Shown: positions 37,128 to 46,280 of the stretch, piece after piece | Numbering within the stretch: the stretch's first letter is position 1 | Layout of the letters: each line of letters opens with the position of its first letter | NCBI GenBank assembly: GCA_025352685.1 | Contig: JANXSN010000098.1 | Coordinates: forward strand, 1-64,000 | Direction: 5' to 3' | Origin: Sphingomonadales bacterium | GTDB lineage: Bacteria; Pseudomonadota; Alphaproteobacteria; Sphingomonadales; Sphingomonadaceae | DNA length: 64,000 nt | Notes under the pieces: model-generated | What the model was told of the DNA's origin: nothing | Database searches by the model: none | Seen by the model: only the letters and a program-made list of their open reading frames with translations | Position numbers and translations under genes: made by a program

Positions 37128-38285
37128 ATGACCAAGGAATTTGACGTCATCGTCTACGGCGCGACAGGCTTCACGGGGCGATTGGTCGCCGAATATCTCA
37201 TCGACAACGCGCGTGGCGCGAAATGGGCGATGGCGGGACGCAGCGCAGAAAAGCTCGCCGAAGTGCGCGACCTGATTGGCGCGCCGATCGATCTACCGCT
37301 GGTGATCGCTGACGCTTTAGACGAAGCGTCGCTGCTGACGATGTGCGCGCGGACCAAGGTCGTGCTGACAACCGTTGGCCCCTACCAACTTTATGGAAAC
37401 GCGCTCGTGGCTGCGTGCGCGACATCGGGAACCGACTATGTCGATTTGTGCGGCGAACCCGCGTGGATGCGCCACAAGATCGATGCCCACGCCGTGGCCG
37501 CCAAGGCAAGCGGCGCGCGGATCGTGTTCAGCTGCGGCTTCGACTCAATTCCATTCGATCTGGGCGTGTTATTCCTGCAGGACCTCGTGAAGGAACAAAC
37601 AGGCGCTGCCGCCCCACGGATTAAGGGGCGCGTTCGAAAGATGCAGGGGACTTTTTCAGGAGGCACCGCCGCCAGCATGAAAGCAACGATGGCGGCTGCC
37701 GCGCGAGATTTCTCGGTCGTTGGACTGTTGAAGAATCCGTTCGCGCTCACGCCGGGATTCGAAGGGCCGGCGCAACCGATGGGCCTGATTCCCGAATATG
37801 ACAAAGCAACAGGCATGTGGGCTGCGCCGTTTATCATGGCACCGATCAACACCAAAATCGTCCATCGCACCAACGCTTTGCTCGGTCACGCCTATGGCGA
37901 GGATTTCAAGTACGACGAAATGATGTTCACGACGATCGGCGACGTCGGCAAAGCGATGGCCAAAGCGATCGCCAAAATAAATCCGATGGCTGAGTCCAAG
38001 GCACTTAAACCCGGCGAAGGGCCCTCGAGAGAGGAGCGCGATAACGGATTCTACGAGATCGTGTTCATCGCTGAGGGTTCGGATGGCAAAACGCGCAAGG
38101 CCGTTGTCACCGGCGATAGGGATCCGGGATATGGTTCGACAAGCAAAATGATCTCGGAGGCTGCAATGTTGCTGGCTCAAACAAAAACAGAGGGCGGATT
38201 TTGGACCCCCGCAGCAATCATGGGCCGCCCGTTGATCGAGCAACTCACAGCACATGCCGGGCTCACGTTTACGCCTGAAAGCTAA
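37128..38285 (+). CDS. Saccharopine dehydrogenase-like NAD(P)-binding protein
   Basis: A 385-residue protein with an N-terminal Rossmann motif VYGATGFTGRLVAEYL, then TTVGPYQLYGNALVAACA and DYVDLCGEPAWMR, typical of the saccharopine-dehydrogenase-like family related to mycobacterial trans-acting enoyl reductase. Such proteins probably reduce lipid-linked or unknown substrates rather than making lysine. AAGGGA lies eight bases before the ATG. It overlaps the convergent rnr gene by four bases. Confidence 0.9.
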   Translation: MTKEFDVIVYGATGFTGRLVAEYLIDNARGAKWAMAGRSAEKLAEVRDLIGAPIDLPLVIADALDEASLLTMCARTKVVLTTVGPYQLYGNALVAACATSGTDYVDLCGEPAWMRHKIDAHAVAAKASGARIVFSCGFDSIPFDLGVLFLQDLVKEQTGAAAPRIKGRVRKMQGTFSGGTAASMKATMAAAARDFSVVGLLKNPFALTPGFEGPAQPMGLIPEYDKATGMWAAPFIMAPINTKIVHRTNALLGHAYGEDFKYDEMMFTTIGDVGKAMAKAIAKINPMAESKALKPGEGPSREERDNGFYEIVFIAEGSDGKTRKAVVTGDRDPGYGSTSKMISEAAMLLAQTKTEGGFWTPAAIMGRPLIEQLTAHAGLTFTPES

Positions 38286-40474
38286 CGCCGGCGGCCCTGA
38301 TGCCGGATGTTCCCCGGGCGCCCTCGCTTTCCCATGACGGGTTTATGGAGCTTTCGCTGTGTCGCGCCACCATTTGATCCGCCGTCGGGCAACTCAAAGC
38401 GCAATGCGCCGCTTATGGGACTTGCCTCGGCAAGGCGAAGTTGCATCGTCTGGCCTGCCGCGTAGACGGTGCCCGTTGTATCACCCGTCAGCGTACGCGC
38501 CGCTTCGTCAAAGCGGTAGTAGTCGTCGCCCAAAGTCGAAACCGGCACGAGGCCGTCGCCACCGATCCCTTCGACCGTCGCAAAGAATCCAAAACTGGCA
38601 ACCCCAGTGATCCGCGCGTCAAGAATTTCGCCGACGCGGGTCGAAAGAAAAGCTGCAACATATCGGTCAACAGTTTCACGCTCGGCCTCCATCGCACGCC
38701 GTTCCGCTTGACTGATCGCCTCACCGAGCGCTGGCATCCGCGCCGCCTCGTCATCGTTCAACCCGCCCTCCCCCAAGCTAAACGAGCGCACCAGCGCGCG
38801 GTGAACGATGAGGTCAGCGTAGCGGCGGATCGGTGAAGTAAAATGGGCGTAACTGCCTAAGGAAAGTCCAAAATGCCCAGCATTTACGGGCCCGTAATAG
38901 GCTTGTGTCTGCGTGCGGAGAATTTGCTCCATCACTTGCGCCTTGTGTTCGGCATCGGCTGTGAGCGCGATCAGCCGATTGAACGTCGCGGGCGTGATAA
39001 CCTGTCCCATCGCAAATTCGACGCCAAAGGTTTTCAAATAGTCCTTGAGCGCAACCAGCTTCTCGCGTCCCGGCACTTCATGGACGCGGTACATGATCGG
39101 CGACTTTTTCGCTTCGAGTGCCTTTGCAGCAGCGACGTTTGCGGCGATCATGAAGTCCTCGATCAGTCGATGCGCGTCGAGGCGCTCGCGGACCGCCACA
39201 CTCACGATGCGACCCTTCTCGTCGAGAATGATACGCCGCTCGGGCAAGTCGAGAGCCAGCGGCTCCCGGGCATCGCGCGATTTTGCGAGGAGCCGCCAAG
39301 CCGACCAGAGATGGTTCAGATGGTCGGGTGCCGTGCCCCCGTCGATGGCTGCCTGCGCATCCTCATAAGCGATATTCGTCGCAACCCGGATGACCGCGCG
39401 CGTGAACCGCCAGTCCGAGACGCGACCGGTTGCATCAATTTTCATGTGACAAGCAAGCGCCGCGCGGTCCTGCCCTTCCTTCAGCGAGCAGATGTTGGCG
39501 GACAACTCCTCGGGTAACATCGGTACGACACGGTCGGGGAAATAGACGCTGTTGCCGCGCTTCTTCGCCTCGCCGTCGAGACATGAACCGGGGCGGACGT
39601 AGAACGACACGTCGGCGATCGCGACAATGGCATCATAACCGCCATCGTCATTGGGAGCGGCCCATACCGCATCGTCATGATCGCGCGCATCGGCAGGGTC
39701 GATCGCGACGATCGGTAAATGGCGCAAGTCGTCACGATCTCCGAGCGGCGTCTTGGCAGCCTTGTGTGCCTCGGCAACCGTCTCTTCCTTAAAGCGGTCG
39801 GGAATGCCGTGTTTGTGGATCGCGATCAGGCTGAAAGCGCGCGGCGCAAATGGGTCACCCAGTACCTGCGTCACGCTTGCGACAATGCGTGGCGGACGGC
39901 CCGATTTTTCGGCGAGGACGAGATCGCCGTCCTGCGCGTCGCCGAGGTCGGCAATCAACGTGTCGTACCGTTCGCGTTTGTCGACCGGTTTGAGGAAATG
40001 GCGGTCGCCTTCCCTCCGCACGACACCAAGCAGCATCTCCTCACCGCGCGCGAGTTTTTTCATCGGGTGGACGACATGTCCGGCACCCCGTTCCTCTGTG
40101 CGCCCAAGAAAGCGATCGCCAACGCCCATCGCACTGCGTTTCCCGCGCTCGATGACGCGCAGACGCGGCGGGGCAACACCCTCGGCCTGCCAATTCTCGA
40201 GGGTCGCAATCACACTGTCGCCGTCGATATCGACGACGCGCATAACGCTAACCTTGGGAACGCCGCCCATCTTGTGAAAGGCCCGGCCGGGGGCGCTGTC
40301 AATCAGGCCCTCATCAGCCATGTCCTTGAGCAGCATCTTCAGCGTGACCTTATCGGCGCCGTGTAGACCAAATGCCTTGGCAATTTCACGTTTGCCTGCC
40401 GGCACGTCTGTTGTCGTGATGAAATCGAGGATCGCTTCGCGTGTGGGAAGACCATGAGGGAGACGTTTGGGCAT
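38282..40474 (-). CDS. rnr: Ribonuclease R
   Basis: A 730-residue processive 3'-5' exoribonuclease. N-terminal winged-helix region (about 10-60; LPTREAILDFI), cold-shock RNA-binding domains, RNB catalytic domain with the metal-binding Asp cluster in IDPADARDHDDAVWA, then an S1 domain (about 625-705; ILDARITGVASFGFF) and a basic tail ending HQGRRR. ATG 40474 (MPKRLPHGLPTREA) is chosen; the frame continues 25 codons into the divergent glpD region without support. Confidence 0.96.
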   Translation of the reverse strand: MPKRLPHGLPTREAILDFITTTDVPAGKREIAKAFGLHGADKVTLKMLLKDMADEGLIDSAPGRAFHKMGGVPKVSVMRVVDIDGDSVIATLENWQAEGVAPPRLRVIERGKRSAMGVGDRFLGRTEERGAGHVVHPMKKLARGEEMLLGVVRREGDRHFLKPVDKRERYDTLIADLGDAQDGDLVLAEKSGRPPRIVASVTQVLGDPFAPRAFSLIAIHKHGIPDRFKEETVAEAHKAAKTPLGDRDDLRHLPIVAIDPADARDHDDAVWAAPNDDGGYDAIVAIADVSFYVRPGSCLDGEAKKRGNSVYFPDRVVPMLPEELSANICSLKEGQDRAALACHMKIDATGRVSDWRFTRAVIRVATNIAYEDAQAAIDGGTAPDHLNHLWSAWRLLAKSRDAREPLALDLPERRIILDEKGRIVSVAVRERLDAHRLIEDFMIAANVAAAKALEAKKSPIMYRVHEVPGREKLVALKDYLKTFGVEFAMGQVITPATFNRLIALTADAEHKAQVMEQILRTQTQAYYGPVNAGHFGLSLGSYAHFTSPIRRYADLIVHRALVRSFSLGEGGLNDDEAARMPALGEAISQAERRAMEAERETVDRYVAAFLSTRVGEILDARITGVASFGFFATVEGIGGDGLVPVSTLGDDYYRFDEAARTLTGDTTGTVYAAGQTMQLRLAEASPISGALRFELPDGGSNGGATQRKLHKPVMGKRGRPGNIRHQGRRR

Positions 40475-40520
40475 AACCCGCGATAGGCACTTGGCGCCGC
40501 AGGGCCAAACGCTAAAGCGC

Positions 40521-41969
40521 ATGACAGCGATGACATATGACATGCTCATTATCGGCGGCGGTATAAACGGGACCGCGATTGCGCGCGAAGCCGCGCTGAA
40601 CAGCCTGTCGGTGCTTCTGGTAGAGAAAGACGACCTCGCAGCGCATACGTCGTCTGCCTCGACTAAGCTGATCCACGGTGGTCTGCGCTATCTCGAATAT
40701 TACGAGTTCAAGTTGGTGCGCGAGGCGCTCAAAGAGCGCGAACGACTCCTCCGTGCGGCGCCGCATCTCATCTATCCGATGTGTTTCGTCCTGCCGCATG
40801 AACACAGCGTGCGGCCATGGTGGCTCGTTCGGCTGGGACTGTTGCTCTACGACACCATCGGCGGGCACAATACGCTGCCCCGTTCGAGGTCGCTGCGCCA
40901 GCGCGACACCAGTTATCGCAGTCCCCTGAAGCGCCCAGGCAAGGGATTCGTTTATTCCGATGCTTGGGTAGACGATGCGCGGCTGGTAGTGCTGAACGCG
41001 CTCGATACGCAGCGGCACGGCGGGGAGATATCGACGCACACCGCGTTGATTTCAGCCCGTCGGGAGGGCGACGTATGGAACGCCACCTTGTCCGACGGGC
41101 GCCACGTCAAGGCCAAGGCATTGGTCAATGCGGCAGGGCCGTGGGTTGCCGAGGCCCTTGCGCTCACAGGCACCGATGCCCGGAGCGGCGTACGCCTGAT
41201 CAAGGGCAGTCACATCGTCGTTTCCAAAATCTTCGACGGCGACCACGCCTATATGCTGCAACAGCCAGACAAGCGCATCGTGTTCGCTATCGCCTACACC
41301 AATGAAACGACGCTAATCGGCACGACCGACGTGCCGGTGGACCGACCGGAGGACGCGACGATTTCAACCGAAGAGATCGATTATCTCTGCACGGCCGTAA
41401 ACCGTTATTTCAAGCGACAGATTGGCCCTGGCGATGTTGTTCGCACCTATTGCGGAGTACGCCCGCTCTATGATGACGGCGCGAGCGAAGCCAAAGCGGT
41501 AACCCGCGATTACGTACTCGAGCTCGACGAAGCTGTAGATATCGGGGGCCCTCCCTTGCTTAGCGTGTTCGGTGGGAAAATCACGACCGCCCGGCATCTC
41601 GCAGAGGAAGCGCTCGGCAAGCTTGGTCATAACTCCACCGCCAGCCGCGATGCCCGCTTCCCAGGTGGAGATATCGACGATTTTGACAAATTCCTGTCGG
41701 AGGTGCGGCGGGCCTATCCGTTCCTGAGCGACGCCCAATCCTGCCGCATGAGCCGTGCCTATGGCACGATGGTGTTCGACATGATTGGGACGGCGGAAGA
41801 AATGGGCGAGGACTTCGGCGGTGGCCTGACCGCGCGTGAAGTTCAGTGGATGGTCAACCACGAGTGGGCGACAACCGTCGACGATGTGATCTGGCGGCGG
41901 AGCAAAACCGGGCTGGCGATGGATGAGGAGCAGATCGCGCGCGTTACGAGGTATCTGGAGGAAAAGTGA
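40521..41969 (+). CDS. glpD: Glycerol-3-phosphate dehydrogenase, FAD-dependent
   Basis: A 482-residue respiratory enzyme oxidising glycerol-3-phosphate to dihydroxyacetone phosphate and passing electrons to quinone. FAD site [19 protein letters not shown]; the signature [17 protein letters not shown]; substrate region GVRPLYDDG; and [18 protein letters not shown]. Start at ATG 40521 or 40530. The frame is intact, in contrast to the adjoining kinase gene, whose GTG start overlaps the glpD stop by four bases. Confidence 0.96.
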   Translation: MTAMTYDMLIIGGGINGTAIAREAALNSLSVLLVEKDDLAAHTSSASTKLIHGGLRYLEYYEFKLVREALKERERLLRAAPHLIYPMCFVLPHEHSVRPWWLVRLGLLLYDTIGGHNTLPRSRSLRQRDTSYRSPLKRPGKGFVYSDAWVDDARLVVLNALDTQRHGGEISTHTALISARREGDVWNATLSDGRHVKAKALVNAAGPWVAEALALTGTDARSGVRLIKGSHIVVSKIFDGDHAYMLQQPDKRIVFAIAYTNETTLIGTTDVPVDRPEDATISTEEIDYLCTAVNRYFKRQIGPGDVVRTYCGVRPLYDDGASEAKAVTRDYVLELDEAVDIGGPPLLSVFGGKITTARHLAEEALGKLGHNSTASRDARFPGGDIDDFDKFLSEVRRAYPFLSDAQSCRMSRAYGTMVFDMIGTAEEMGEDFGGGLTAREVQWMVNHEWATTVDDVIWRRSKTGLAMDEEQIARVTRYLEEK

Positions 41970-43430
41970 CCAAAAGCTTGTTAGCGATCGATCAAGAAAC
42001 AACGTCCAGCCGAGCGATTCGCTTTTCGCTGGACGGGGCTCTGTTACAGGTCGCTCAACAGGAGTTTCCCCAGATTTATCCATAGCCTGGCTGGGTTGAA
42101 CACAACGCCGAGGCGGTCTGAGCGTCCACCATGTCAGTGTTGCGCCAAATAATCGGTAGCGACCCACCGGCTGCCATCAGCATCACGAATCAGCGCGAGA
42201 CGATCGTCATCTGGGACCGGGCGACGGGCGCACCGATCCACAATGCAATCGTGTGGCGAGATCGGCGCACGGCGAACATTTTTGTATCGCTGAGGGCGAG
42301 CGGGGTCGAGCCGATGGTGCAGGCCAGAGCTGGTCCGCTGCTCGATCGCTATTTCTCGGCAACGAAGTTGAAATGGCTGCTCGATACCATTCCTGGCGCG
42401 CGCGCGCAGCAAAGGGCGTGCTGGCTGCAGGCACGGTCGACAGCTTTCTCTTGTGGAAGCTGACCGGCGGGGAGGTTCACGCGACCGACTGGACCAATGC
42501 GGGTCGTACGATGCGCTACGACATCCACCGGCGACACTGGGACGCAGATCTGCTGAAGCTGTTCGATATTCCCGAAGGATTGCTGCCGGAGGTCTATTTT
42601 AACGTGCACCATTTTGGCGATACCGAGCCAGCACTGTTCGGGAAATCCATGCCGATTTTCGGGATGGCCGGGATCCGTAGGCGGGACTGATTGACCTGGC
42701 CTGTTTCAGTCCCGGCATGACGAAATCGACCTATGGGACCCGGTGCTCTATGCTGATGAATACGGGCAGCGACGCGCGAGCCTCAACCCACCCGCTTTTG
42801 ACAACGCCGGGTTACGAAATCGGCGACGATCGAGCTTATGCGCTCGAGGGATCGATCTTTGTTGCAGGAGCGGCGATTCGATGGCTGCGCGACAAAATGT
42901 GCTTTGTCGATAGCGCCGCCGAGACCGAGACGCTTGCCCGTGCCGCACGCGACGATCACGGCGTAACCGTCATTCCGGCTTTCGTGGGCCTTGGCGCGCC
43001 CCATTAGCGACCCAATTTACGCGGCAGCATCCATGGTCGGACGCTCGAGGCGACCGCTGCTGATCTTGTGCGGGCAACACTGGAAAGTATTACATTCCAG
43101 ACGTATTACCTCACCGAGGCCATGTTTGAAGATCGGGGGATTGCCGCCGGCGCGACAAAGACCGCTGCACTGCGAGTTGATGGCGGCATGGCGCAAAACG
43201 TGCGGTTCGTACAATTCCTGGCTGATGCACTCGATACGCCGGTTGAAGTCCCGCCGAGCCACGAGACGACTGCCCTCGGTGCTGCTGCCCTCGCCGGCAT
43301 CGGGTGCGGCCTGTTCACCGATGCAGCCGATTTTGGCGCGCGGTGGCGATCGGCCCAACGCCGGACGCCTACACGCCGTACGGCTTTGCTCACCAACTGG
43401 CATGCGGTGATCGAACGCGCGTTGGTTTAA
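41966..43430 (+). pseudogene. glpK: Glycerol kinase pseudogene with four nonsense codons and two frameshifts
   Basis: Glycerol kinase can be followed end to end across three frames: [12 protein letters not shown], then [16 protein letters not shown], then [22 protein letters not shown], then YGTRCSMLMNTGS and YALEGSIFVAGAAIRWLRD, then LRVDGGMAQNVRFVQF and HETTALGAAALAG to the stop at 43430. In-frame stops are TAG 42083-42085, TGA 42119-42121, TAG 42678-42680 and TAG 43005-43007. Frame changes occur at a (GC)6 run (42396-42407) and near 42670. The ATP-loop Gly is also Glu (DQETTSS). No functional kinase can be made. Confidence 0.93.
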
Positions 43431-43717
43431 CCGGCGCGCACAACGACGACGGGGCGCCTTGGCTCGACCCAGTCAGCCGCTTCGTGAAGCCTCCCTTCCA
43501 GCCCATCAACCAACGCGACCTTCTCTACGTTGAGCAACGGCGGACCAGGACAACGGCCGTCGATGCCGTCATTAATTTTTCCGCCGCAATTGAGCACAGC
43601 TTTGCCGCGTTGTGCCGACAGCATAGAAGCTCCAGATCTCCGCAGGCCGCAACCTGGCGCCGTTTCATCAATGTCGAGGCACGGCGCTGAACTCCAACGA
43701 CGTGCACCTGCGCCCAT
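43427..43717 (-). CDS. Doubtful 96-residue frame downstream of proS
   Basis: The frame begins 20 bases after the proS stop on the same strand and its end overlaps the glpK remnant by four bases, an arrangement expected of a real gene. The C-terminal part (KVALVDGLEGRLHEAADWVE) reads like protein; the N-terminal part, rich in Cys, Ser and Arg, does not. No family is recognised. A frameshifted remnant is possible given the decay of glpK next door. Confidence 0.3.
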   Translation of the reverse strand: MGAGARRWSSAPCLDIDETAPGCGLRRSGASMLSAQRGKAVLNCGGKINDGIDGRCPGPPLLNVEKVALVDGLEGRLHEAADWVEPRRPVVVVRAG

Positions 43718-43736
43718 GTCGGCGAGTCTCAGCCAA

Positions 43737-45269
43737 TTAATATGTCCGCCCGATCAGAATTTTCTCGACCGCAGCGTTGCCGGTGAAGAGACAGGGTCCA
43801 GAGAGCGATTGGGCGTCGGTCGGGGTGTTGCGAGCGGTAAGTTTGAGTTTTTTCAGACGCGCAACGACCGCCTCGAGATCTGCGCCGGTTGGACGCGACC
43901 AGTCGGCAATCACCCAACCTTTCACGTCGTCCTCGCTCCCGGTAAAGTGCGTTTCAAGCTCATCCCACGATGCGACCGGTTTGATTGCGGCATCACGACG
44001 AGCGGTCGCCTCGGCATGCAGTTTGACCTGGATTTCTTCGAGGAGTGCCGCAGCGGCGCTCGCGAAGCTCTCGCGAGAAAGGATAGCGTTCGCGAGCTTG
44101 CCGCCTTCCGAGTACAGCACATCGCGGCGTATCATCGAGACGTTACCAGCCGCCATGTCACGCCCGCCGACCTCCACGATAATCGGCGCGCCCTTCTTAA
44201 CCCAATTCCAGCGTTTCGTGCTCGCCTTCAAGGCTTTGGTATCCACCAGCACGCGGATCGGCTCACCGAGCGCATTTGCACTTTTCAAGCTGGCGGCAAT
44301 CTCGCGACAATAGGCAAGCAGCGCCTCATCCTCGGGCGCTTCGCGCAGCATCGGCACGATCACGATCTGTTGGGGTGCAATGGCGGGCGGTAGGCGCAAA
44401 CCATCATCGTCGCCATGAACCATGATGACCCCGCCGATCATTCGCGTGCTGACGCCCCAACTCGTCGTCCAGGCGTGGGAGAACTGTCCCGCACTATTTT
44501 GGAACTTAATGTCCTGTGCTTTTGAGAACGTCTGGCCAAGGAAGTGCGAAGTGCCCGCCTGCAGAGCTTTGCCGTCCTGCATCATCGCCTCGATGCTGTA
44601 AGTAGCATCAGCACCAGGGAATCGTTCGTGCTCGGGTTTTTCGCCTGCTATGACCGGCATCGCCAGACAGGTTTCTGCGAACTCGCGGTAGACATCGAGC
44701 ATCTTGAGCGTCTCATCGATCGCCTCCTCGCGGGTAGCGTGCGCGGTATGACCCTCTTGCCAGAGGAATTCGCTGGTGCGTAAAAACATCCTCGTGCGCA
44801 TTTCCCATCGCACGACGTTCGCCCATTGGTTGATCAGCACAGGAAGGTCGCGCCACGACTGCACCCAGCGCGCCATCGCGACGCCGATAACGGTTTCAGA
44901 CGTTGGCCTGACGATCAGTGGTTCTTCGAGCTTGGCTGAGGGGTCGGGGACGAGCCCCCCCTTCCCGTCACCGATCAGCCGGTGGTGTGTGACGACTGCC
45001 ATTTCTTTCGCAAAACCGTCAACATGTGCGGCTTCCTTTTCGAAATAGCTCAACGGGATGAAAATCGGGAAATAGCAATTCTCGTGCCCCGTCGCTTTGA
45101 TGCGATCGTCGAGGAGGCGCTGGATACGTTCCCAGATCCCGTATCCCCACGGGCGAATGACCATGCATCCCCGGACGCCGGAATCCTCAGCGAGGTCCGC
45201 TTCCTTGATGACATCCTGATACCAGCCGGCGAAATCAGCTGCGCGCGTGACGGAAAGAGCATGTTTCAT
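43737..45269 (-). CDS. proS: Prolyl-tRNA synthetase, archaeal/eukaryotic (type 3) form
   Basis: A 510-residue class II synthetase charging tRNA-Pro. Motif 2 and 3 regions are visible (RWEMRTRMFLRTSEFLWQEGH; WGVSTRMIGGVIMVHGDDDG), and TSETVIGVAMARWVQ is a Pro-site block. It has no editing insertion between motifs 2 and 3 and carries the C-terminal extension ending in Tyr (ILIGRTY), the hallmark of the archaeal/eukaryotic type, unlike the usual alphaproteobacterial enzyme. It is divergent from the EamA gene across 53 bases. Confidence 0.95.
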   Translation of the reverse strand: MKHALSVTRAADFAGWYQDVIKEADLAEDSGVRGCMVIRPWGYGIWERIQRLLDDRIKATGHENCYFPIFIPLSYFEKEAAHVDGFAKEMAVVTHHRLIGDGKGGLVPDPSAKLEEPLIVRPTSETVIGVAMARWVQSWRDLPVLINQWANVVRWEMRTRMFLRTSEFLWQEGHTAHATREEAIDETLKMLDVYREFAETCLAMPVIAGEKPEHERFPGADATYSIEAMMQDGKALQAGTSHFLGQTFSKAQDIKFQNSAGQFSHAWTTSWGVSTRMIGGVIMVHGDDDGLRLPPAIAPQQIVIVPMLREAPEDEALLAYCREIAASLKSANALGEPIRVLVDTKALKASTKRWNWVKKGAPIIVEVGGRDMAAGNVSMIRRDVLYSEGGKLANAILSRESFASAAAALLEEIQVKLHAEATARRDAAIKPVASWDELETHFTGSEDDVKGWVIADWSRPTGADLEAVVARLKKLKLTARNTPTDAQSLSGPCLFTGNAAVEKILIGRTY

Positions 45270-45322
45270 GAGCTGCGTCTTTGCGTTGCCGTCCGGGGAT
45301 GTCCACCCCTAAGGAAGGCGCT

Positions 45323-46246
45323 ATGGATTCGCCGATCGACCACGGCTTGGCCGACCGACCGCTTCACGCGATTGCAATGCGGCTTGGGGCCACGCTTTTT
45401 CTGTCGGTGATGTTTGCGTTCGGCAAACTTGCCCAACAGCGCGGTGTCAATCTCATCGAGATTTTGTTCTTTCGGCAGTCAATCATGATCGTGCCGGTGG
45501 TTGCCATCGCGGCTCTCGGCCCCGGCATCGCTTCATTAAAAACGAAGCGACCGTTTGCTCATGCCCGCCGCGCCACGACGGGATTGACCGGCATGGCGCT
45601 GAACTTCGGTACCGTCTCATTGCTGCCGCTCGCGGAGGCGCAAACGATTTGGTTCACAACGCCCATGTTTGCAACGATCCTGGCCACTTTTTGGCTTGGC
45701 GAGCGGGTAGGCCCGCATCGGTGGTGTGCAGTATTATGTGGCTTTATCGGAGTATTGATCGTTTTTCAGCCGCAGTCGGGGCACCTGCCGCTACTCGGCG
45801 GGAGTATCGGCCTTTGCGCATCGCTGATGGTGGCGATTACGTCGATTCTCGTACGCCAAATCGGCCGCACCGAGGGGTCGCTGACAACGGTCTTCTGGTT
45901 TGGCGTCACTTCTTCACTGGCAATGCTCGTTCCGCTGCCGTGGGCGCTCGGAAGCCATGACGGCACGACGTGGCTGCTCATCGTCGCCACAGGAATTTTC
46001 GGCGCGCTCGGACAGATCACACTGACGTCTTCGCTCCGATTTGCGCCCGTATCAGTCGTGACACCGATCGATTATGCGAGCCTCGTCTGGTCGACAGCGC
46101 TCGGCACAGCGCTGTTTTCAAGTTGGCCGACCCGGTGGACCTGGGTCGGCGCACCAGTGATCATTTTCAGCGGCCTCTACATCGTCTGGCGCGAGCACCG
46201 TTTTGGCCGCGCAAATGCGCTTGCGACGGCGGCGACACCGGCATAG
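45323..46246 (+). CDS. DMT (EamA) family transporter
   Basis: A 307-residue inner-membrane protein with about ten helices in two EamA repeats: first about 12-140 (FGKLAQQRGVNLIEILFFRQ; AEAQTIWFTTPMFATILATFWLGERV), second about 155-290 (FAPVSVVTPIDYASLVWSTALG). AAGGAAGG sits just before ATG 45323, which decides it over the longer open frame from 45281. Members export or import metabolites; no substrate can be assigned. Confidence 0.93.
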   Translation: MDSPIDHGLADRPLHAIAMRLGATLFLSVMFAFGKLAQQRGVNLIEILFFRQSIMIVPVVAIAALGPGIASLKTKRPFAHARRATTGLTGMALNFGTVSLLPLAEAQTIWFTTPMFATILATFWLGERVGPHRWCAVLCGFIGVLIVFQPQSGHLPLLGGSIGLCASLMVAITSILVRQIGRTEGSLTTVFWFGVTSSLAMLVPLPWALGSHDGTTWLLIVATGIFGALGQITLTSSLRFAPVSVVTPIDYASLVWSTALGTALFSSWPTRWTWVGAPVIIFSGLYIVWREHRFGRANALATAATPA

Positions 46247-46280
46247 CGTCCAGCCGAACATTTTGGGCGAGAGAGCTAGC

